From contig JABRWF010000006.1 of assembly GCA_018343915.1 (NCBI GenBank), positions 3,534,001 to 3,598,000 on the forward strand: DNA of 64,000 nucleotides, given 5' to 3'. Below the pieces are notes generated by a model. The model was not told where the DNA came from, made no database searches, and saw only the letters and a program-made list of their open reading frames with translations. The stretch comes from Agroathelia rolfsii. Taxonomy: Eukaryota; Basidiomycota; Agaricomycetes; Amylocorticiales; Amylocorticiaceae. Position 1 is the stretch's first letter. Every line of letters begins with the position of its first letter. The position numbers were made by a program, and so were the translations under genes. Positions 35,696-49,381 of the stretch are shown here, in pieces.

Positions 35696-36589
35696 GAGGA
35701 GGATGCTAAGCAGATGTTTTGAACGCGGAAAGACTGGGCATTCGCAGAGTAACAGATGCTTATCCGAGTTGTGGGCTAAGTAGTGCAGCGCCGGTGACAT
35801 GCGCTGCATGGGCTATACTGCATGTTCAACACGTTCTCATTCCAAAGGCAGATTTGAATTGCAATAATAGAAACAACACATTTCTGAACTTTCGAAGGCG
35901 CTAAGGAATGGATATAAAACTAGATGTGGCAAAGAGAAGCATGATGTTCAGGCAGTGACGATTCAGCGTTCAGTACATGCCAGTGTGCATCATGGTATAA
36001 CTTGAAACCGCCTGCCAGGCTGTGACTGGGAGTAACCTACATTTACTTCCGATAGCAATGAGTGACGGTCACGCCACGCCGATTCAAGCTCAAGGCACCG
36101 AAAGTGTGCGCCGCACGGGGGCGTAAGCGGGAGATGATAGACTTCGCTGATGCCAGTGGCTCTTCCCATCTCCCTTCTTATCCCCAACCGTCAAAGTAAG
36201 CAAGCATACACAGAGGCAGTCTCTCCATGGCTGATTCACGGGCCAACAGTACATCTTAGTGGACTCGATTAGCATCTCCTCTGACTACCATTTGAAAAAA
36301 TGTTTCCTTGTTCAAGAGTAGGACCATCAATTCTCACGCTGATTCCTGGGTAAACAGAAGATAGTATAATAGTTAAGGTATTTTCCTAACACAAAAACAA
36401 AGAACAATCATATTGTTTTGTGATATCACATCGTTTTCGCCAGCATCTCGGGCTCATGCCAAGGAAGAATAGGTAAGAGTGGGACAGCCCCCGGGCCGTA
36501 GGCCCAAGATATTGCTTTCGACAGTCCAAGTGGACGTCGAGCAAAGTGGCTAGCATTCCCTACATGTTCGTAACTCATGTCAAGCTCTG
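35696..36589. other. NLR-B upstream region
   Basis: About 0.9 kb with no gene that I can support. It presumably contains the NLR-B promoter. A short GC-rich patch (CCCCCGGGCCGTAGGCCC) lies near 36487. Confidence 0.5.
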
Positions 36590-37060
36590 CCCCATTTCCT
36601 CAAGGTCGACTCCCGTTCTTCTTGAGGAAGATTGGACACATCATAAAGTCCCGCCAGTCGAAATCAATGAGCTTAACTCGACCGCCATCTTCAGAGTCAT
36701 AAGAAACTTTTGGTTCTCGCAAGTCACCAAACACATCTGCTCAAGCCCGGATTCTTCAGAACATCTTTGATTTGGGAGCGTGCCTCAGATGGTGAGGGCC
36801 AGTACTCAGGACTAGACTTGACAAAGTCCATTACAACCATCTTCATACTTGTTGCTACTGCAAGGCTAATTGTGTCCTCGCATGACAGCCTTGAATCATG
36901 CGAAATGGCATATTCCTTGGATTTCGATGCTACAGATGGGGACTTGATTTTTGTGTGAAATGCTTGTGTCTTCTTGTAGCCTGCAAGAAAAGTATCAAGG
37001 AATAGCGTCTGACGAAGACTATACAACCTACGGATATTGTCTGGGAGAGGAGGCAACAAG
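36590..37060 (-). pseudogene. Relic of a kinase-like gene (FGDLR ... LIDFDW type)
   Basis: Minus-strand frames give MVVMDFVKSSPEYWPSPSEA (around 36790-36850), then VFGDLREPKVSYDSEDGG and VKLIDFDWRD (36650-36733). These resemble the hinge, catalytic loop (GDLR for HRDL) and metal-binding Asp segment of a protein-kinase-like family common in Agaricomycetes. The pieces are in different frames with no good splice sites between them, and no N-lobe or C-lobe is found. A shorter relic of the same sequence lies at 22321-22440. Confidence 0.6.
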
Positions 37061-37285
37061 TCATTCTCGTCGTGATTTTCCCCTCCTGCTCCGACGTTAT
37101 CCTCCGTAATGGCCTTTGGCAGTAATCAAGATGCAGACAATGATCAGCTACTACCTTCCCCAGAACTTTGGCGAGTGACTTGATAATTCTAATATGCTCA
37201 AATTGGTCGTGAAAATTCCTGACACTAAGTGTCCAGCCTTTTTTCTTTACTGTTTTTACTTTGAGAGCCTCCTTAGGCTGCGAGT

Positions 37286-37913
37286 GTATACTCGCGGGTC
37301 GCAAAAGTTTCCGTGAATCACGTGGTAGTCACACTAAGCCATTCATGTCTTCGACCACAGTATTTCTCTCAGAATTTCATACCAAAAGATGTATTCAAGC
37401 CCCATGCTGGTTTGTGTATATAACTAAACCTCTGCTAAGTAGTTCCATTATTTTTTTTTCATTCCAGTACGAAACGTCAAAAAGATATTGATGTGTCGAA
37501 GAAGGTGGGTGGATGAGTGTGGCTACCACGTGATTCACTTTTTTTTTTTAATGCGTTTGTATACCGCATCATGTACTGAAGACAAACTACGGTGTAAATG
37601 GCTAAGGGGTAGATTCAGACAATAAGGGAAGTGTGGAGTGTGGTGGCATAGGGGGGAAGTTAGGAGAATTGAAGCTGCATATAAAATGACCAGCCTGATA
37701 TGACAATAGTGATCAAGAGGGAAGGAAAGAAGTTAAGCCAAAAAAAAGGATAAAACCAAGAAAACAAAACAAAACCAACAAAAAACAAAATAAAACCAAG
37801 AAAACAAGCTAAAGCAGTTGATAACATAGGATGAAACGGTTATGGGCAAAATGATTGCAAACCAATGGGTGAGGGTTATCCACGTGATTCACTTTTGCGA
37901 CCCGCGAGTATAC
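37286..37913. mobile_element. MITE-like element with ~38-bp terminal inverted repeats
   Basis: The left end (37286 onward, GTATACTCGCGGGTCGCAAA) and the right end (37880-37913, GCGACCCGCGAGTATAC) are inverted copies that continue inward to TGAATCACGTGG. The left copy has a 6-nt insertion (TTTCCG). A 7-bp GTATACT at both borders may be the target-site duplication or part of the inverted repeat. The interior is non-coding and holds the dispersed repeat (37553-37632), a further CCACGTGATTCACTTTT copy near 37526, and A-rich tracts at 37740-37815. There is no transposase, so it is non-autonomous. Confidence 0.65.
37553..37632 (-). repeat. Dispersed ~80-bp repeat, copy b
   Basis: Reverse-complement copy of 30595-30676, with the CACCGTAGTTTGTCTTCAGT and ACATGATGCGGTATA core. 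It lies inside the MITE-like element, which suggests the other two copies are remains of the same family. Confidence 0.7.
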
Positions 37914-38718
37914 TCATACCCACCTCTTACATCTCCTGTCAAATTTTTTTTTTTTTGGAAATTAACACAATAGTAAGTTGAAACACATTGATATTGTGTT
38001 GCCTAGAAATTTTATTTGAAGAAAAAAACAGTGGGGAAGTGGGTGAAAGCTGGCGCAATCGTACTACCATTAGTACTTTTTGCGGTAATCAGTATATATT
38101 CAAAGGTCCAAATCGTACGTGCTCACCCTAATAATTATGATCACCAGAATAAGCAATATTGGCGGGACGATAGTATAATATTGACAACAGGTTTGCATAA
38201 GGTAAATGACAAATCAAATGTATATAAAAAAAAAAGAAACGATAATGATGTTAATGCGCATAGTAGATTTCACTTGCAGGTTAATTGTTTGATGACAAAA
38301 AAAAAGACCAAAAAAAAAAAGCAAAGCGGGAGAAGAAACGACTCGAGCAACCCACAAAAAAGACCTGCGACAAAGGGCGAGGGTGGGAAGACAGGCAAGA
38401 TGAGGAGGAGGAGGGAGGGGGGCAACAAATGGCAACAAAGTGATGCAGTCAATCCAGAGCTTACATGTATGTTTGTATAGGTATGTATGCATGATAACGG
38501 TATACCGTCCAAAAATTATACCACGCAGGATACATACAGCACAAAAAGAACAGACAAGCACCGTATGGACAAACTTGCAAAAAAAAAGGGGGGGAGGGCA
38601 TAGTTAAAGTTGGAAAAATTAACATGAAAACTACAGCGGCGGGCGGTAATGACAAAATAGAGAGAGAAAAATGGAAGAGAAGGTAAAGAAGGTAGTGTTG
38701 CCGATTGAAGAGCAGTCA
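37914..38718. other. CDK1 3' flank, A-rich
   Basis: 800 bp rich in homopolymer A runs on the + strand (T on the CDK1 sense strand). A 154-codon + frame at 38016-38480 has low-complexity Lys/Arg content and begins with TTG; I do not accept it as a gene. This stretch should contain the CDK1 3'-UTR. Confidence 0.55.
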
Positions 38719-41419
<2,701 letters not shown>

Positions 41420-41885
41420 GGCGATCTCGCGTAGGTCTTCGGTGTGTGTGTGTCGAAGGGGAGGCGAAAGACGGGGGCGAGTAATTGGTCGCGGGCAGAG
41501 AAACAACTACTATGAGTTATTATAATATATACGCCTTGTGTATGTCGACGAGAAGAGAGAGAGAGAGAGAGAGTGTGTGTGTGTGTAGCGAGCGAGACAG
41601 ACACGGAGTTGATGGACAGATGGGCTCCTGGGCCACAAGACAGTCGCTGCCAGACTCACACACAAAAGACAGATGACGTAATCACGCTTGCTTCATCATT
41701 CAGACCGCTCCCTCGGGCAGCGAGTGGTAATCACAGATCAGGATCATCATTACAGTTGTGTACAAGTACAGTCCTTACTTCCCACCATTTTTGGCTCTAT
41801 AGTACCGGTTGCAAAACAAAAAAAAAGTATGTCTTTCTCCTTGAGCCCTGTAGCTAGGTAATCAATCCATGGCCTAACAGCGCGA
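41420..41885. promoter_or_regulatory. CDK1 promoter / GPN1 3' flank with GA/GT microsatellite
   Basis: 466 bp between the GPN1 stop and the CDK1 ATG. A (GA)n tract followed by (GT)n lies at about 41554-41586, roughly 150 bp upstream of the CDK1 start. No other feature is clear. Confidence 0.55.
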
Positions 41886-43550
41886 CTAGCCAGGGCGTGG
41901 CCAGCGCATGTTCTCCTCCTCGTGCCGCCGTGCACGGGTCACATCAATGTACTGACCCGGCCATGCTCCATCACCTATACATATAGGCGTAATGGCAAAG
42001 TCAGACATCAACCAAATTGGCATCATTGCACAAAAAAGAAGAATAAAAATAAAACGGCTTGACTTACTGCGATCAATAATATTGATATCATCGCCGTCAT
42101 CCTCATCATCCCCTCCGTCTTCTTCGTTTTCCTCTTCCGCCCATAGATCGCGTTTGGCAGCCTCGGGGAACCGTTCCCGGTCGACGGCGAGGTCTTTCAT
42201 GACTCGGTTCATCGAGTCTTCTTTCATAGATTGCAGGGATTGCTGCTGTGCGGCGCGGGAACGCTCAAGCTCGGGGAGGTATTCTCTGCATTATAATAGA
42301 TAATACCATGACTAAGTGACATGGACGACATAAAAGGATAGATGTGAGATTACGCTTACCTGTAATACTCTTCGCGCGCTTCATCAACGGCGTTGAAGAA
42401 GTCTTGCACGCCATCACCTGTCATGCTCGACACGCCGACAGCCTAGTCATCCGACAGAAGGGAGATAGATCCGTTAGTCCTCGGAGAGAAGATGGTACGA
42501 CGTAGAAACCAGACTAAGCCAGAATACATCAAAAAGGGGATTACACACACCTTTAAATGCTTATAGAATTCATCCAGCACGAGACTCATACTGTTCATAA
42601 GACTGTTCATGTATGTCGGCTCGCCCTCCGAGTCCGTCGTGCCTTTATGCCCCGCCAACGCCTCCTGGAATGCCTCAAAGTCGTGCATCCATTCCACTGC
42701 GAAATCGTGTGACTGTACGTCGGTCTTGTTGAACACGAGCACAAAGGGGAGTTTAGTTTTGTACAGGATGCTGTGTACGGAACGATGAGCTACACCTGCA
42801 ACGGGGATCTATATAAGAACAGACCTGCATGCATAAAGCATGTTCGACATGAACGTCGCTGGCGCGGTCGTGCGCGGGGTATCGATAATGTAGGCTACGA
42901 CAGCAGGGAAGGAGGATGCAACGGCGTCGGTGATGATCGCACCTGAGGCAGACCAGGTGAATATCTCAATCTGTCCCGGAGTATCGAGGATCACATAGCT
43001 AGGAAGTAAGCGTGCGCAACAGGATTAGTAAAATGACGGACTGGGTTGGATGAGATACGATGATGCGCACTCAACGCTGTCCGATCTTTTCTCCACCAGG
43101 CCCAGCACCTGGTCAAATTTGGTCGTGAACAGGTTCAGGGCCGTTAATATGCCTCCGTTTGGACCCAGGTTGTACCTATCAATCCACCATCCCTTTTGTC
43201 AATTACACGCTAAGTATCACAAGCGAGCCAACAAAAAAAAAAGCAGAAGAAGAAACAAAGTGGGACACACACTGCTTCATGACTTCGTGGTAATCCACCG
43301 TATCCCTGATATCAATGTTGGCTTCAAACGGTACATTTGTCACAGCGGGGTCAAGGTTAAGAATGTATGGTGGTAAAGGTGGTTCACATCCGTGAAGGTG
43401 TGCGTTGATACGCTGTACGAAGGTGGATTTGCCTGCGCCTGCCATGCCGATGGTGATGATCACAGTTGGTTTTTTGGATTGGCTGGTAGAAGAATTAGCG
43501 CTAGCATTGTCTGCAGGAGGAGCGCCCGGTGCAGATGATGTACCCTCCAT
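41886..43550 (-). CDS. GPN1: GPN-loop GTPase 1 (RNA polymerase II assembly factor)
   Basis: Seven exons (43550-43273, 43175-43071, 42998-42825, 42770-42551, 42442-42360, 42285-42068, 41974-41886) give 388 residues, as expected for Npa3/GPN1. G1 is [14 protein letters not shown], the diagnostic GPN loop is in [15 protein letters not shown]3 is [12 protein letters not shown] and G4 is VFNKTDVQ. The family helps import RNA polymerase II into the nucleus. The C-terminal part is acidic ([17 protein letters not shown]). A longer upstream frame (from 43655) is rejected because the ATG at 43550 precedes a low-complexity leader, as is usual. The gene is divergent from the valyl-tRNA synthetase. Confidence 0.95.
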
Positions 43551-44000
43551 GGCGCTCAAACAGGAGTGGTAGCAGTAAGAGCTGTAGTAAGCCTCGTTAG
43601 TAGAAATATCTAGATACGAAAATGCCTCCGGAGATCTCGGCCCGCAAGCAATCACTCATGTCGGGAATCGGATCACTGGGGTATTTTACCAAAAAGTTAC
43701 CTCTTTTGGACAGCTTTATAAGCCAAACAGAATTATAGTCTAAAGAGCAATTAAAGCTGTCCAGTGGCAATTAACCATAGACCAAACGGCATTGTGGGAG
43801 ACAACGAGCGGGTAATTGAGCCAGAGTGTGCACACCACTTGCATAACATTCCACCCCAGCGGTCTCTGTATACCCTAATAAGCCCCTGGGCTAGAGTGCC
43901 TTGTCGCCAGTGACTCATACAGACTGTGTTGTAGACTTGACTAGACTCTGACTCACAAAGTCGCTCGTTGTTATTATTTTATTATAAGACTTGGGACCGG
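43551..44000. promoter_or_regulatory. Divergent GPN1/ValRS promoter with two TGACTCA (Gcn4/AP-1) sites
   Basis: The 450-bp gap holds exact TGACTCA heptamers at 43911-43917 and 43949-43955, 84 and 46 bp upstream of the first ValRS ATG (44001). A third lies in ValRS intron 1 (44247-44253). TGACTCA is the binding site of Gcn4/CPC1, which raises aminoacyl-tRNA synthetase expression on amino-acid starvation in ascomycetes. Control here is inferred. Confidence 0.6.
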
Positions 44001-47000
44001 ATGCTAATCTTGCGGCGAAATCGATCACTCTGTACTTGTACTGCTTCTATCCTCTGGTCATCATCAGCATCACCCCCTCCTCGCTCCATCCTACTACGAA
44101 AAATGTCCCAGGCAAACGTGCCAACGCCCACCGCCTCCTCGGGTACAGCGACGCCCACGCCTGAGGGCGCCAACACACCTAACCCAAATTCCAAGAGCGC
44201 AGGTATGTGTTTTTTTTCTGATAAACCTGGATCTGATCTTTGCTCATGACTCACACGTCTGCTGCTAATCTCCTTTACCTCCCGATGTTACGATGATACA
44301 CGTACATATCTACAGCCAAGAAGGAAGCCAAGCGATTGGAAAAAGAGGCCAAGTTCGCCGCCAAGACTGCCAAAGTCGCTGCTGCCACCCCTCTGGGGGA
44401 GAAAAAGGCCAAGGCGGAGAAGGAGAAGAAGGAGAAGGAAAAGAAGGAAGAGGAGGAATATGTCAATACTACGCCCAAGGGTGAAAAGAAAGGTCAGCCC
44501 ATACATGCAATCAATCTCTTCTAGATCACACATTTGCATCCACTCTCTGCCCTCCTCCCTACGCACAATGACCAACCAATCTAACATGTTCCATCATCAC
44601 CGCGCACGCGTGTATAGATCTATCGCAGCCCATGGCAGCAGGCTACAACCCTATCGCGGTCGAGTCTGCCTGGTACGACTGGTGGGACGCCCAAGGATTC
44701 TTCAAGCCCCAGCTGACGCGCGACGGCAAGATCAAGCCTGAGGGCGTGTTCGTCATCCCCGCTCCGCCCCCTAATGTCACCGGCAGCTTGCACATTGGCC
44801 ATGCGCTCACGACCGCTATTCAGGATAGCTTGATTCGTTGGTGAGTCACGTGATCGTTTTTGTCTTCATCGTAGTTTTCTTTGCACTGCCTAGGAAAAAC
44901 GGAATGATGATATTTTTTTTCTTTGTCTTGGGGAATGTTAGGAATCGTATGCTGGGTAAGACGACACTGTTCGCGCCCGGATTCGATCATGCCGGTATCT
45001 CGACGCAGTCCGTGGTGGAAAAGCGTCTGTTCAAGTCGACGGGCCAGACGAGACATGATCTTGGGAGAGAAAAGTTCTTGGGAACTGTGATGGACTGGAA
45101 GGATGAGTGGGTTTTTTTCCCTCCTTCTTCGGTATCAAAGAGTTTCTAAATGTTGTGTATTTCAGGTACCAGGCAAGAATCACAAACCAGCTTAGACGCC
45201 TGGGAGGTAGTTATGATTGGGATCGCGCTGCATTCACGATGGATGAGGTGGACATTAGAATTTTTCTACTCTAAAGTGATGACCAGCTGATGCGGCTGAC
45301 TCTAGGTCCGCTACAAAGCGGTGACTGAAAACTTCTGCCGTTTGCACGAGGAAGGCATCATCTACCGCGCCAACAGGCTCGTGAACTGGTGTGTGCGCTT
45401 GAACACGACGTTATCGAACCTCGAGGTATGTTTCACATGTCCCGTGTATCCAACGGAACCGAATTGCTAATAAGCTTTTCAATTTTCTCTTGAAACAGGT
45501 GGACCAAATCGAGATCAAGGGCCGTACACTGATGAACGTCCCCGGATACGACAAGAAGGAGAAGTTCGAGTTTGGTGTGCTCACATCATTTGCGTATCCA
45601 ATCGAGAACTCGGGTACGTATCACATATTCCATGAGTTGAAGGATTGGATCATCTAACGCTTTTACCGCTTTTCGTGCATTGTTTAATGGTCAGATGAAC
45701 GCATCATCGTTGCAACGACCCGTCCAGAGACCATGCTCGGTGATACAGCCATCGCCGTCCACCCTGACGATCCTCGATACAAGGTCCGCACCTCTTTACC
45801 AAAAGAACCAACGTTGTCCCTCACCACACTTTCCTTCCCATCCTTCCCCATGAACAGCACCTCCACGGCAAATTCGCCGCCCACCCGTTCGTGAACCGCC
45901 GCATCCCAATCGTGACGGACGCGATCGCGGTCGATATGGCCTTCGGTACCGGTGCCGTCAAGATCACGCCCGCGCACGACCCGAACGATTACGGTGTCGG
46001 CGTGAGGCACAACCTTGAGTTTATCAGCTTGATGAACGACGATGGGACGTACAATGCTAATGCAGGACGATTCCAAGTGCATTTCTCTCCCCTCTTTCTT
46101 AATTTATATTTATTAGCTTTGGCGATATTGATGATTGGGCTTTGATTTCTTGATAGGGCATGAAACGCTACCACGTCCGTAATGCGGTCGTCAAGGCTTT
46201 GCAAGACGAGGGGTTGTTCATCGAAGCCAAGGACAACGAAATGCAGATCCCCGTGTGCAGTAAATCAGGCGATGTTATTGAACAGGTGCTCAAGCCGCAA
46301 TGGTGGGTGAATTGCAAGCCACTCGCGGAGGAGGCACTCAAGGTACGGGGTTTCCCAACCGACATCCCTTCGTACAAAAAAAACTGATGGATTTTTTTTT
46401 CTCTTTTTTTCCTTGCGCGAATCAATAGCGCACACGTGCCGGTGAGCTGGTCATTACCCCCAAGCAATCCGAGGCCGAGTGGTATCGCTGGCTGGAGACG
46501 ATCCAGGATTGGTGTATCTCCCGCCAGTTATGGTGGGGTCACCGTTGCCCGGCTTATTATGTCCGTCTTGAGGATGACAAGAGCAGTGTGAGTAACTCTG
46601 CATCTCTCCCTCCACATACACACCTTTTTATATGATATTCTAACGCATAATTGAGCAGCAACAAGATGAGTCTAAATGGGTCGTTGGGCGCTCGCTCGAA
46701 GAGGCTATGGAACGTGCGAAGAAGATCGCGGGTAGTGCCAAGTTTACGCTTGAGCAGGACGAGGATGTGCTCGATACATGGTTCTCGTCCGGTCTTTGGC
46801 CGTTCTCGATTATGGGCTGGCCTGATAAGGTATCATCTCTTATCACTTAACTGTAAATAGTAGAAATATTTGATAACACGGACTTCTCTTCAACAGACCC
46901 TCGACATGGACCGTTTCTACCCTACATCGATGCTCGAAACCGGTTGGGATATCCTCTTCTTCTGGGTCGCGCGCATGGTCATGCTCGGCCTACGCCTGAC

Positions 47001-48687
47001 CGGCAAAATGCCCTTCCAAGAAGTCCTCTGTCACGCCATGATCCGCGACGCGCATGGACGCAAGATGAGCAAGTCCCTCGGAAACGTGATCGACCCGATC
47101 GACGTCATCCAAGGCTTACCCCTCGAAGCGCTGCACGAAAAACTGCACGAAGGCAACCTGGACGAGAAGGAAATCGCAAAGGCGACGCAGGGCCAGAAGA
47201 AGGACTTCCCGAAAGGTATTCCCCAGTGTGGTACCGACGCATTGCGGTTCGCGCTGTGTGCGTACTCCGGTGGTGGGCGTGATATCAATCTGGAGATCTT
47301 GCGCGTGGAGGGGTACAGGAAGTTCTGTAATAAAATATTCAACGCAACCAAGTTTGCGATGTTGAAGCTTGACGAAGAGTTTGTGCCTGAGCCGACTGCC
47401 AAGGTATGTATATGCATTTGGTTATGTCCTTGAGATTGTGACTACATTGCTAATACTGTGACTGTCTTTTTTTTTTCTTTTTTTATCAGCCCACCGGTCG
47501 GGAAAGTCTCGTGGAACAATGGATCCTGCATAAGCTCAACGTTGCCGCGGCCGAGATCAACAAGCAGCTCGAGGAGCGCAACTTTATGGCGGCTACGGGT
47601 GCGGCGTACAACTTCTGGCTCTATGAGTTATGTGATGTCTACATTGTTCGTGCCTGTTGCTTTTTTTATGTCTTATTATTTATTTTCCATCTCATGAAAA
47701 ATGCGATTTCTCCAGGAAGCGATGAAACCCATGACAGACGCTTCCTCCACGCCCCAGACGCGCAAGTCGGCACAGCAGACGCTCTACACGTGCTTGGACC
47801 ACGGCCTGCGCCTGCTCCATCCGTTCATGCCGTTCGTCACCGAGGAGCTGTGGCAGCGTCTACCGCGTCGCCCGAATGACTCGACGCCGTCTATTATGCT
47901 GGCTAGCTTCCCTGTTCATGTGAGTTCTGTTTCAAGGAGCATGCCCCAAGTTTTTATTATTATTAACGATTCTCCTTGGAAAACAATCAGGAGGAAGCAT
48001 TTGTGTTCTCAGAGGAAGAGAAAGACTTTGACTTGGCATTCACCGCGCTTAAGACTGGTCGCTCGCTCGCTGCATCGTACAATGTTCAGAGTGACATTCA
48101 ATGTATGCATTTTTCTTGTCTCGGAAACATCTTTTTATGACTCATGTATATTGATAGTCTTTATCCACACGCAAAACCCTCGCGAGACGAAGCTGTTCCA
48201 GTCCCAGGCGTCGACAATTGTAGCGCTCACAAAGGGTTGCAAGAAGGCAGACGTCGTTGAGAACCTGAGCGAGATTCCCGAGGGTTGTGGTTCCGCTGTC
48301 GTCACGCCAACTGTTGCTGTGCATATTCTTGTCAAGGTCGGAATATACTCTCAAACTAACGGCAATTCATAGCTGACTCATTATATCATGTGACGAATCT
48401 ACAGGGCCAGGTGGACATTGACGTTGAGCTGGCTAAAGCTGATAAGAAACTTGATCTCGCGCGCATGAACCTTGCCAAGATTGCAAAGATTGAGAGTCAA
48501 GCGGATTATGCTGAGACTGTTCCTGCCAACGTGCAGCTCCAGAACGAGGACAAGGTAAGAACTCCCTTCGTGAACACTCCCGAAGGTAGGATCAACTGAT
48601 TGTTTTGTCCTGTTGCAGAGGAAAACGCTAGAAGCGGAAATCGCCAACTTGGAGCTGTCAAAAGCCATGTTCTCCAAGCTCAAGTAA
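44001..48687 (+). CDS. VAS1: Valyl-tRNA synthetase, probably dual-targeted
   Basis: Nineteen exons: 44001-44202, 44316-44492, 44618-44840, 44942-45106, 45166-45247, 45306-45425, 45499-45613, 45695-45783, 45858-46076, 46157-46342, 46429-46587, 46659-46829, 46897-47403, 47490-47645, 47716-47919, 47991-48102, 48158-48336, 48405-48554, 48619-48687. From the ATG at 44103 the product is 1060 residues; from 44001 it is 1094. It charges tRNA-Val. Class-I motifs HIGHAL and KMSKS are present, with the editing domain between ([20 protein letters not shown]) and a C-terminal coiled coil. A Lys/Glu-rich N-terminal extension follows the start. The extra 34 residues from 44001 ([14 protein letters not shown]...) are Arg/Ser-rich and free of acids, like a mitochondrial presequence. 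A further in-frame ATG lies at 43968. Confidence 0.96.
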
Positions 48688-48872
48688 AGCGGTATTCTGC
48701 GGAAGAAGATCAAAACCTAAAGCAATTTATCCCTATTCTCTCCCTCTCTTTGTTACTTCTGGTTCACATTGATAGTCGCAACCACACTCTGAGAGTACTT
48801 TTCGCGGTCGCATTCTTACATTACATTAGTTATACTTCAATACACTTGCTCTCTTCTCTTCTCTCACAATAT

Positions 48873-49381
48873 CTACAGTTGTCGATGACGCAGGTCTCCA
48901 ACCATACTACCCAATTTGTTCGCATCTCCTTTGGCAATCTTGTGCTTCTCGCCAAGGAGCTGGTCCCAGCCGACTTGCTCTTTACCTGTGGGGGGAAAGC
49001 ATAAAACTCGGTATCCCGTTCACTCAAGGGGAGCTAACAAAGTACAAATAAACTTACTAAGGCCAAACTTCTGACGCATAGCGTCGATTTCTTCTTCTTC
49101 CATATGATGCGCATATACTGTTTGAGAATGCTGTTAGGAAACAAGACCAAAATAGGTGATCGTGCAACAGGGGCGTGATGAACTTACGTTTGACGAAGAA
49201 ACGCAGTGTACGGGCCCGCAGGGATGGGATGGCGTAAATTACGGTGGCAGTGAGCTGTTCCATTGTTTTTAGTCTGGAAGGTTCAGCAAGAAGACCATGA
49301 AGGGGCGCATACAATCAGAAGAACGATGAGGCCGCCCGCGACCTTGGAGGCGTCTCTGGAATACATTGTCCACGTTGCCAT
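48873..49381 (-). CDS. Small single-pass membrane protein, unknown function
   Basis: Four exons (49381-49313, 49254-49188, 49117-49058, 48985-48873) make a 102-residue protein. A hydrophobic stretch AGGLIVLLILTATVIYAI at about residues 16-33 is a probable membrane anchor. It is followed by a basic segment (RARTLRFFVK), an acidic MEEEEIDAMRQKFGL helix and a hydrophilic tail (VGWDQLLGEKHKIAKGDANK). I do not recognise the family. The phase-consistent second exon begins after AACAG rather than after the earlier CCAG. It is convergent with the valyl-tRNA synthetase, with 185 bp between stops. Confidence 0.7.

Noticed and set aside
38016..38480. 154-codon + frame rich in Lys
   Set aside because: It starts with TTG, is mostly homopolymer-A low complexity, and lies antisense to the CDK1 3' flank.
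41554..41586. Tandem dinucleotide repeat as a possible array
   Set aside because: It is a simple (GA)n(GT)n microsatellite; CRISPR arrays are not expected in a fungus.
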